A DNA stretch of 5,389 bases from Clostridia bacterium (GTDB taxonomy: Bacteria; Bacillota; Clostridia; Oscillospirales; CAG-272), in assembly GCA_017504335.1 (NCBI GenBank), contig JAFVRI010000008.1, positions 1 to 5,389 of the forward strand, in the 5' to 3' direction. The stretch's first letter is position 1. Every line of letters begins with the position of its first letter. Below, piece by piece: positions 1-4,921 of this stretch. A program made the translations under genes and the position numbers. The notes beneath the pieces are model-generated. The model made no database searches. It was not told the origin of the DNA and was given only the letters and a program-made list of their open reading frames with translations.

Positions 1-44
1 GAACAAAGGGATTCTAAGGCAGAGAAATAATCGTATTTGGACAT
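1..44 (-). CDS. Probable DUF47/PhoU-like Pit accessory protein, N-terminal fragment (14 codons, cut by window edge)
   Basis: Reading leftwards from an ATG at 44-42, the frame gives MSKYDYFSALESLC and then runs off the window. A GAGG element lies 5 nt upstream of the ATG, and the start is 33 nt past the stop of the PiT permease gene on the same strand, so the two are probably co-transcribed. DUF47 (PhoU-like) proteins are the usual partners of PiT phosphate transporters in bacteria and archaea. They are helical cytoplasmic proteins thought to modulate the transporter, and they commonly open with a short 'K-x-D-Y-[FY]-x-x-L-E-x-L' stretch like this one. What is seen is only a start, a ribosome binding site and 14 residues; the family name is inferred from those residues plus the neighbour. 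An unrelated small downstream gene remains possible. Confidence 0.6.
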   Translation of the reverse strand, partial: MSKYDYFSALESLC

Positions 45-77
45 GGCAGCCTCGCTTTCATTTCGTGATAGATCGCG

Positions 78-1070
78 TCAAAGAAACAAGCGGGTCAGGA
101 GAAAACCGAGAATGGCACAGGAAGGGAAGGTCAACACCCATGCGGCAAGCAGCTGGAGCGCAACCGAGAGGTTGGTTTTTCCTTTGCGGAAGAGGCAGGT
201 CCCCATCATGGCACATGTCTTGGAATGGGTGGTGGAAGCAGGCAATCCCAAAAGAAAGCAAAGGGTGAGTGACAGCGCGCTTGCAGCATCCGAGGCGGAT
301 CCGCTCAACGGATCGGAGCGCACCATATCACAGCCCACTTTCTTGATGATCCGTGAGCCGCCGAGAAGCGTCCCTAAGCCCATGACAGCGGCAACGCTCA
401 GAGCCAGAGGCAGAGGAACGATTCCTTGCGAATCGAAGCGGGATCGCCCCAAAAGAGAGAGCCCCAGCAGGTAGACTCCCATGAATTTTTGAGAATCCTG
501 CGCTCCGTGAAGAAGGGCATTGCCTGCGGCACTGACCCGTTGCGCACGGGAGAAATAGCCCATAACCTGCCGCCTTTGCAAGTGGCGGAGACGATTCCGA
601 AGAACGGAATCCAAAAGAAAACCGAGCAGACAGGCGGGAAGAGTGGAAAGAAACAGACCGAGAAGGATCTTTTTCCATTCCTCCGTTCCGATGACGGAGA
701 GATCCCACCGAAGTGCCAATGCCGCACCGCTCATGGATGCGATCAGGGCATGACTTTCGCTGGTGGGAAGCCCCAAAAACAGAGCACCCATTCCCCAAAG
801 GATCACCGTAAGAAGAGCGGCGCAAAGCGCGCGGAGGGCAGTGCTTGGGTCGGAGCCGAAATCCGAAAGACCAAACAGCGTTTCGGCAACTCCCGTATGG
901 ATCAGAGTCATGAATGACGCTCCCGCAAAATTGCAGACCGCGGCTAAGGCAACGGCACTTCTCGGAGAGAGTGACCGTGTTCCCACACAGCTTGCGATGG
1001 CATTGGGAGCATCGGTCCATCCGTTGACCAAAACCAAGAGAAAAATCAGTACGGTAAAGAAAACGACCAT
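78..1070 (-). CDS. pit: PiT-family inorganic phosphate permease
   Basis: This is an integral membrane symporter taking up inorganic phosphate (often as a metal-phosphate complex) with H+ or Na+. The product is 330 residues, the usual size of the short PiT proteins of Firmicutes (E. coli PitA is about 500). It shows the two-fold internal repeat of the family. Repeat one has NGWTDAPNAIAS at residues 16-27 and GLPTSESHALIASMSG at 100-115. Repeat two has HGAQDSQKFMG at 188-198 and GLPASTTHSKTCAMMG at 275-290. The conserved aspartates of the two D-x-x-[NQ]-type signatures are D20 and D192. A more polar stretch at about 155-190, rich in Arg and Gln, is probably the cytoplasmic loop between the halves; the rest is mostly hydrophobic helices. 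The frame extends upstream to a GTG at 1088, but ATG 1070 is preferred because GGGGAGG sits 5 nt before it and would otherwise be inside the coding region. It is first in an apparent operon with a DUF47-like gene and divergent from ligA. Confidence 0.93.
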   Translation of the reverse strand: MVVFFTVLIFLLVLVNGWTDAPNAIASCVGTRSLSPRSAVALAAVCNFAGASFMTLIHTGVAETLFGLSDFGSDPSTALRALCAALLTVILWGMGALFLGLPTSESHALIASMSGAALALRWDLSVIGTEEWKKILLGLFLSTLPACLLGFLLDSVLRNRLRHLQRRQVMGYFSRAQRVSAAGNALLHGAQDSQKFMGVYLLGLSLLGRSRFDSQGIVPLPLALSVAAVMGLGTLLGGSRIIKKVGCDMVRSDPLSGSASDAASALSLTLCFLLGLPASTTHSKTCAMMGTCLFRKGKTNLSVALQLLAAWVLTFPSCAILGFLLTRLFL

Positions 1071-1075
1071 AAGAA

Positions 1076-1082
1076 CCTCCCC
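1076..1082 (-). promoter_or_regulatory. Ribosome binding site deciding the pit start
   Basis: On the minus strand GGGGAGG lies 5 nt before ATG 1070. It overlaps codons 3-5 of the longer GTG-start frame beginning at 1088, so it argues for the shorter protein. I see no strong promoter for pit between 1083 and 1156; the best -10-like hexamer on the minus strand is CATACT (1109 to 1104), without a convincing -35. Confidence 0.8.
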
Positions 1083-1156
1083 GCCCACGTCTCTGTTCTT
1101 ATGAGTATGAGAGGGGGAAGATTTTCATGCGACAAAAAAAGAAATGACGAAAAAAC

Positions 1157-1185
1157 TTGCGAAACCGAGGAAGGTGTGATATAAT
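1157..1185 (+). promoter_or_regulatory. Sigma-A-type promoter of ligA with extended -10
   Basis: TTGCGA (1157-1162, four of six matches to TTGACA) and a perfect TATAAT (1180-1185) are separated by exactly 17 nt. A TG at 1177-1178 gives the extended -10 form TGATATAAT. Transcription should begin near 1192, leaving a leader of about 35 nt before the ligA ATG. Runs of A at 1134-1140 and 1150-1155 lie directly upstream of the -35 and could act as an UP element. The spacing and matches are read directly; activity is inferred. Confidence 0.8.
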
Positions 1186-1213
1186 AATAGATGTATGCCG
1201 TATGCATCCTGTT

Positions 1214-1219
1214 GGAGGA
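1214..1219 (+). promoter_or_regulatory. Ribosome binding site deciding the ligA start
   Basis: GGAGGA lies 6 nt before ATG 1226. The in-frame TTG at 1157 is part of the predicted -35 box, and the in-frame ATG at 1202 is only about 10 nt after the predicted transcript start with no Shine-Dalgarno sequence, so neither is a credible start. Confidence 0.85.
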
Positions 1220-1225
1220 AAACAA

Positions 1226-3250
1226 ATGGAAGAAAATAAGAATTTCTGCGGTGGAAACGAAAAAGAGCGGGTACTGGAGCTTCGCAGGCTTCTGACCTAT
1301 CATGCGGAGCGGTATTACGTTTATGACGCTCCCGAAATATCGGATTTTGAATATGACAGACTGTTTGCCGAGCTGAAGGCGTTGGAGGAATCGCACCCCG
1401 AGTGGTACGACCCCGCCTCGCCTACGGTGCGTGTAGGCGGTCGACCTCTGGATAAATTTGAGAAGGTAATCCATACCGCCAGAATGGATTCTCTTGCGGA
1501 CGTGTTTTCCTATGAGGAGGCCGAGGACTTTTTGCGCAGAATGGAAGGGGAGGTATCCCACCCCGCCTATTCGGTGGAGCCGAAGATCGACGGACTTTCG
1601 GTGTCTCTTGCTTATGAGGACGGCGTATTCGTACGGGGAGCGACCCGTGGAGACGGCGTGACGGGCGAGGACGTGACCGAAAATCTTCGCACCGTGTTTT
1701 CCATTCCCTTAAAGCTTTCCGAGCCTTTGACGCTGACGGTTCGGGGCGAGGTCTATATGCCCCGCGCGGTCTTTGAAAAGATCAACCAAAAGCGGGAAAA
1801 AGAGGGACAAGCCCTGATGGCGAATCCCCGCAACGCGGCGGCGGGCTCCTTGCGTCAGCTGGATTCCCGCATCACCGCCGAAAGACGGTTGGATATTTTT
1901 GTATTTAATTTTCAAGGTGGCGAGCTGTACGCGGACGGTCATGCGCCGTCGACCCATACCGAGACCTTGGAGCGGTTGGAGAGCCTTGGCTTTCACGTGC
2001 TTCCTCTGCGCCGTGTAGCACGCAGTGCGGAGGAGGTCATTGAGCATATCAAGACCATCGGAGCCGCCCGTGACGAGCTGCCCTATGACATTGATGGTGT
2101 GGTCATTAAGATCGACGATCTTTCCGACCGCAGGATCATCGGAGAGGGAACCAGTACCCCCCGTTGGGCGGTGGCATACAAATTTCCTCCCGAGGAAAAG
2201 GAGACGGTTCTCGAGGATATCACCCTTGCGGTAGGACGGACGGGTGTTCTGACTCCCACGGCGGTGCTGTCTCCCGTTCGTTTGGCGGGAACCTCCGTCA
2301 GCCGTGCGACCCTGCATAATATGGACTTTATCCGCCAGAGAGGTATCATGCTCGGCGACCGCGTCATCGTCCGAAAGGCGGGCGATATCATTCCCGAGGT
2401 GGTTCGCGCTCTGCCCGAAAAGCGGACGGGAGAGGAGCGGGAATTTCCTCTGCCGACCCATTGTCCCTCCTGCGGTGAGCCCGTGTATTACAACGAGGAA
2501 GAGGAGGCGGCGATCCGCTGTACCAACGGCGCGTGTCCCGCTCAGCTTTCCCGAAGCATCGAGCATTTTGTGTCCAAGAACGCCATGAACATTGACGGCA
2601 TGGGACCTCAGATCGTGGAGCTGTTGCTTGCCAACCGCCTCATCGGAGACGTGGCGGATCTGTACGCGCTCCAAAGGGAGCAGCTGGCGGAGCTGGAGAG
2701 AATGGGCGAGAAATCGGCAGATAACCTGATCCGTGCCATTGAGGGATCCAAGAGCGCGGGACTGGAGCGATTGGTGTTTGCCCTTGGCATCCGCAACGTG
2801 GGTGAAGTGGCGGCAGCGACGCTGGCAGGACGGTTCGGAACCCTTGATGCTCTCATGAACGCGACCAAAGAGGAGATCTGTCAGCTGGATGATTTCGGAG
2901 AGATCACCGCCGCCTCGGTGGTGGATTTCTTTGGTCATGAGCCCAACCGCCGTCTGTGCCAAAAGCTGACCGATGCGGGGCTTTTGACCGTTTCGGTGGC
3001 AAAGCCCGCGGAGGATCGGCTGGCCGGGCTGACCTTTGTTCTCACGGGAACGCTTCCCACCATGTCAAGAGACGAGGCGGGTGCGCTCATCAAGGCGATG
3101 GGCGGCAAGGTCAGCGGCAGCGTATCGAAAAAGACCTCCTACGTGGTAGCGGGAGAAGCGGCGGGCAGTAAGCTGACCAAGGCGCAAGCCCTCGGTGTGC
3201 CTGTGATCTCCGAGGAGGAGCTGCTCAAAATGATCGAAGAGAGAGCGTAA
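1226..3250 (+). CDS. ligA: NAD+-dependent DNA ligase LigA
   Basis: LigA seals nicks in duplex DNA (Okazaki fragments, repair) using NAD+, through a ligase-AMP intermediate. The 674-residue product is close to E. coli LigA (671) and has every domain. Domain Ia (about 10-70) carries the NMN-binding pattern with Y30-Y31 and DAPEISDFEYDRL at 35-47. The adenylation domain (about 75-320) has the nucleotidyl-lysine in EPKIDG (K120), ATRGDGVTGED at 139-149, RGEV (E175), NPRNAAAGSLRQLD at 200-213, DIDGVVIK (K295) and RWAVAYKFP (K319). An OB fold follows (about 323-405), then a four-cysteine zinc finger (C413, C416, C432, C437), helix-hairpin-helix repeats (about 445-590) and a C-terminal BRCT domain (about 598-674) with SVSKKTSYVVAGEAAGSK. 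No key residue appears missing. It has its own promoter and a monocistronic look: no same-strand gene follows, and its stop lies 10 nt from the stop of the convergent amidase. In many bacteria ligA sits beside pcrA; neither flank here shows a helicase. Confidence 0.98.
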   Translation: MEENKNFCGGNEKERVLELRRLLTYHAERYYVYDAPEISDFEYDRLFAELKALEESHPEWYDPASPTVRVGGRPLDKFEKVIHTARMDSLADVFSYEEAEDFLRRMEGEVSHPAYSVEPKIDGLSVSLAYEDGVFVRGATRGDGVTGEDVTENLRTVFSIPLKLSEPLTLTVRGEVYMPRAVFEKINQKREKEGQALMANPRNAAAGSLRQLDSRITAERRLDIFVFNFQGGELYADGHAPSTHTETLERLESLGFHVLPLRRVARSAEEVIEHIKTIGAARDELPYDIDGVVIKIDDLSDRRIIGEGTSTPRWAVAYKFPPEEKETVLEDITLAVGRTGVLTPTAVLSPVRLAGTSVSRATLHNMDFIRQRGIMLGDRVIVRKAGDIIPEVVRALPEKRTGEEREFPLPTHCPSCGEPVYYNEEEEAAIRCTNGACPAQLSRSIEHFVSKNAMNIDGMGPQIVELLLANRLIGDVADLYALQREQLAELERMGEKSADNLIRAIEGSKSAGLERLVFALGIRNVGEVAAATLAGRFGTLDALMNATKEEICQLDDFGEITAASVVDFFGHEPNRRLCQKLTDAGLLTVSVAKPAEDRLAGLTFVLTGTLPTMSRDEAGALIKAMGGKVSGSVSKKTSYVVAGEAAGSKLTKAQALGVPVISEEELLKMIEERA

Positions 3251-3260
3251 ATTTGGGTGA

Positions 3261-3824
3261 TCACATCCCCGTATAATCCAAGATCCCTTCATAAATTCCT
3301 TGCGCAAAGCGTTGGGGCTCTTCCAGCATAAGCCTTGCGTCCTCGGGATTGGTGATAAATCCAAGCTCTACGAGAACCGAGGGCATGGCAGTGCGGCGAA
3401 GCACGTAAAGCCCCGTGCGGACCTGCATTCCCCGATTGCGAAGACCCGTAGACTCGCTCAGCTCTCTGAGAATGTCCTCTCCGAGAGAAAAGGCGACAGA
3501 CGGACGGGAGAAGGCGAAGGCTTCGATTCCCGTGGCGGATGCATTGGAGGAGGCGTTGGTATGCAGGCTGATGAAATAGTCGGCACCCCACGCATTGGCA
3601 TCCGATACCCGAAGCCTGAGGCTTTCGGCATTGGAGGAGCCGATCTGTGTGTCCTCCGTGGGACGGGAGAGCCGAACCTCAAAATTGCCGTTGGCGCGGA
3701 GCAGGTCGGCAAGACGAATGCCGATCTCATATACAAGATCCTGCTCTCTTAGGCCGTTTCCCTCTGCTCCCGCATTGGGATTGTAGGGATTGTGCCCCTG
3801 ATCAATATAAATTTTAATTGCCAT
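3261..3824 (-). CDS. N-acetylmuramoyl-L-alanine amidase, bare Amidase_3 catalytic domain without signal peptide
   Basis: The enzyme class cleaves the amide bond between N-acetylmuramic acid and L-alanine in peptidoglycan, using zinc. The 187-residue product is essentially one Amidase_3 domain. The expected zinc ligands are H11 (in IDQGH), E27 (in GLREQDL) and H88 (in ISLHTNAS); the catalytic glutamate is E153 (in VLVELGFITNPEDA, 150-163). The first motif reads D-Q-G-H-N-P where the classic form is D-P-G-H-G-G, a variant I believe recurs in clostridial members. The N-terminus enters the first beta strand at once (MAIKIYIDQGH), so there is no signal peptide or membrane anchor, and no wall-binding repeat follows. 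It may therefore act in the cytoplasm, be released by lysis or a holin, or be exported by an unusual route. AAAGGAG lies 6 nt before ATG 3824. The gene stands alone, divergent from rsmI and convergent with ligA. No holin or phage gene adjoins it. Confidence 0.92.
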   Translation of the reverse strand: MAIKIYIDQGHNPYNPNAGAEGNGLREQDLVYEIGIRLADLLRANGNFEVRLSRPTEDTQIGSSNAESLRLRVSDANAWGADYFISLHTNASSNASATGIEAFAFSRPSVAFSLGEDILRELSESTGLRNRGMQVRTGLYVLRRTAMPSVLVELGFITNPEDARLMLEEPQRFAQGIYEGILDYTGM

Positions 3825-3859
3825 AAGCGGCTCCTTTCCGAAAAATTCCTTCGAGGTTC

Positions 3860-3867
3860 AGTATATG
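3860..3867. promoter_or_regulatory. Candidate divergent -10 region between the amidase gene and rsmI
   Basis: The 79-nt divergent gap 3825-3903 must hold the starts of both transcripts. A small AT patch gives TATACT on the minus strand (3865 to 3860, five of six matches), which would leave a leader of about 30 nt for the amidase gene. It also gives the weaker TATATG on the plus strand (3862-3867), with a similar leader for rsmI. Neither has a recognisable TTGACA-like -35 at 16-18 nt, so these are weak calls. If both are real they overlap and would compete for polymerase. Confidence 0.35.
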
Positions 3868-3903
3868 CGGGGAAGGAAGTAGCCGTGACGATAGGAGACG
3901 ATC

Positions 3904-4767
3904 ATGACCGATCACGAAGAAAAAAATAAAATCAAGGGTGGGACCCTTTACTTGGTTGCCACCCCCATCGGAAACCTTGCCGATCTGTCCGAGCGGGCAT
4001 TGAAAACCCTTGCAGAGGTGGATTTTATTGCGGCGGAGGATACGAGAAATTCTCTGCGCCTATTGACCCACTTCGGCATTTCCAAGCCCATGGTCTCCTA
4101 CCATGAGCATAATCGCCGTGAAAAGGGAGAGGAGATCACCCGTCGCTTGGCGTCGGGGGAATCCTGCGCCCTTGTGACCGATGCGGGTACCCCCGCCATT
4201 TCCGATCCCGGTGAGGATCTGGTGGCACTATGCGTAGAGAAGGGGATCCCCGTGACCTCCTTGCCGGGGGCTTGCGCCATGGTGGTGGCACTGACCCTTT
4301 CGGGTCTGCCCACGGCACGCTTTACCTTCGAGGGCTTTCTGCCCGTGCCGAAGAAGGAGAGAAGGGAACGGCTGACTCTTTTGGCGGGAGAAACGAGAAC
4401 CTTTCTGCTGCATGAGGCGCCCCATAAGCTGAGAACCACCCTTTCGGATCTGGAAAAGACCCTGGGGGGATCTCGTCGCATAGCCCTTTGCCGTGAGTTG
4501 ACCAAGCTCAACGAGGAGGTGCTTCGCATGACCCTTTCCGAGGCAGTGGCATATTATGAGGAAAAGGAGCCCCGCGGGGAATATGTCCTTGTGGTGGAGG
4601 GAGGAAGCCCTGTCCCTATGGTGCCCATGGAGGAAAAATCGGTGGAGGAAACGGTCGCTTACTACATGGAGACCACGGGATGTACCAAAAATGATGCCAT
4701 CAAGGCGACGGCGAAGGCGCTGGGACTCTCCCGCAACGAGGTCTATCAGCGGATGCTAACCCATTGA
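3904..4767 (+). CDS. rsmI: 16S rRNA (cytidine(1402)-2'-O)-methyltransferase RsmI
   Basis: RsmI transfers a methyl group from S-adenosylmethionine to the ribose 2'-OH of C1402 in the decoding centre of 16S rRNA, tuning start-codon choice and fidelity in the small subunit. The 287-residue product matches the family length (286 in E. coli). Visible landmarks are the tetrapyrrole-methylase-fold N-terminus GTLYLVATPIGNLADLS (13-29), AAEDTRNSLRLL (43-54), the substrate-side SYHEHN (65-70), VTDAGTPAISDPG (91-103) and the S-adenosylmethionine-site loop LPGACA (120-125, where Proteobacteria have PGPSA). FEGFLP (142-147) and the late GEYVLVVEG (225-233) are also present. The C-terminal segment from about 247 (TKNDAIKATAKALGLSRNEVYQ, 261-282) fits the small helix-turn-helix tail of RsmI. 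AGGAG lies 6 nt before ATG 3904. The gene follows a divergent amidase gene and is separated from asd by 154 nt with its own promoter, so it is probably transcribed alone. Confidence 0.96.
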   Translation: MTDHEEKNKIKGGTLYLVATPIGNLADLSERALKTLAEVDFIAAEDTRNSLRLLTHFGISKPMVSYHEHNRREKGEEITRRLASGESCALVTDAGTPAISDPGEDLVALCVEKGIPVTSLPGACAMVVALTLSGLPTARFTFEGFLPVPKKERRERLTLLAGETRTFLLHEAPHKLRTTLSDLEKTLGGSRRIALCRELTKLNEEVLRMTLSEAVAYYEEKEPRGEYVLVVEGGSPVPMVPMEEKSVEETVAYYMETTGCTKNDAIKATAKALGLSRNEVYQRMLTH

Positions 4768-4781
4768 GCCGTGCGTTTTTT
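4750..4781 (+). terminator. Possible intrinsic terminator overlapping the end of rsmI
   Basis: An imperfect hairpin can be drawn around the rsmI stop codon: GCTAA (4755-4759) pairs with TTGAGC (4764-4769) around a 4-nt loop with one bulged G, and the flanking CGG may add pairs to CCG. A run of six T begins at 4776, about 5 nt past the stem. The stem is short and bulged, and its left arm lies within the last rsmI codons, so this is a weak call supported mainly by the T run and by the new promoter downstream. Confidence 0.35.
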
Positions 4782-4795
4782 ATGATCAATACACA

Positions 4796-4846
4796 AAATT
4801 TTTCTTGGTTTTTCGGTAACATTCTACGTTTTACCAAAGAAAATTT
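4796..4846. repeat. Imperfect AT-rich inverted repeat between rsmI and asd
   Basis: The 14-nt arms AAATTTTTCTTGGT (4796-4809) and ACCAAAGAAAATTT (4833-4846) pair with one mismatch and one G-U pair around a 23-nt loop. The loop contains GGTAA (4815-4819), which can instead pair with TTACC (4831-4835). U-rich sequence follows (TTTCTTGATTTTTATT). The element ends 2 nt before the -35 box of asd. It could be a weak terminator readable in either direction or a protein-binding dyad, or just a by-product of AT-rich composition. I assign no function. Confidence 0.4.
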
Positions 4847-4847
4847 C

Positions 4848-4876
4848 TTGATTTTTATTGAAGAATATGGTATGAT
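4848..4876 (+). promoter_or_regulatory. Sigma-A-type promoter of asd with extended -10
   Basis: TTGATT (4848-4853, four of six) and TATGAT (4871-4876, five of six) are 17 nt apart, with TG at 4868-4869 in the extended -10 position. The spacer is AT-rich. Transcription should start near 4883, giving a leader of about 39 nt, which is too short for a lysine riboswitch or T-box. Confidence 0.75.
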
Positions 4877-4884
4877 AGTATCAT
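4872..4884. promoter_or_regulatory. Perfect 13-bp palindrome over the asd -10 and start site (possible operator)
   Basis: ATGATA (4872-4877), a central G, and TATCAT (4879-4884) form a perfect inverted repeat. It covers five bases of the -10 hexamer and reaches the predicted transcript start, the position at which a bound repressor would block polymerase. No known operator consensus is recognised, and a palindrome of this size in AT-rich DNA may be chance. Confidence 0.35.
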
Positions 4885-4910
4885 CTACATTTATAAATTG
4901 GAACGCAAAA

Positions 4911-4914
4911 GGAG
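4911..4914 (+). promoter_or_regulatory. Ribosome binding site of asd
   Basis: AAAAGGAG ends at 4914, with the GGAG core 7 nt before ATG 4922. This selects the first ATG over the second in-frame ATG at 4931, which would remove only MEK. Confidence 0.8.
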
Positions 4915-4921
4915 ATTTGCC

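Noticed and set aside
37..474. 145-codon plus-strand frame crossing the left edge genes
   Set aside because: It lies opposite the pit and Pit-partner frames, its product is a basic low-complexity mixture, and it shows no ribosome binding site matching its start.
328..1020. 230-codon minus-strand frame and 163-codon plus-strand frame (426-917) across pit
   Set aside because: Both overlap the PiT permease, whose family motifs are unmistakable; the alternative products are Ser/Arg/Cys-rich or basic and resemble nothing.
1071..1088. GTG start at 1088 for the permease
   Set aside because: It would put the GGGGAGG ribosome binding site inside the coding region and add six residues (Met-Gly-Gly-Glu-Val-Leu) before the natural hydrophobic start.
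1193..1205. Direct repeat of GTATGC (1193-1198 and 1200-1205) in the ligA leader
   Set aside because: Two copies of a 6-mer just after the predicted transcript start are easily due to chance, and no pairing partner is seen in the leader.
1709..2962. 417-codon open frame on the minus strand inside ligA
   Set aside because: It is wholly antisense to the well-supported ligA frame, its product is low in recognisable motifs and rich in H/R/Q, and it arises from the GC-biased codon use of ligA.
3257..3264. GTGATCAC palindrome at the ligA/amidase junction
   Set aside because: It is an 8-bp palindrome overlapping the amidase stop codon with no T run; too short to call as a terminator or operator.
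3300..3752. 150-codon plus-strand frame opposite the amidase gene
   Set aside because: It is a shadow of the amidase codons with no motif of its own; the amidase has all catalytic residues and a good ribosome binding site.
4877..4921. Lysine riboswitch, T-box or SAM riboswitch ahead of asd
   Set aside because: The predicted leader is only about 39 nt and the whole gap is 154 nt; no conserved riboswitch or T-box core is seen.
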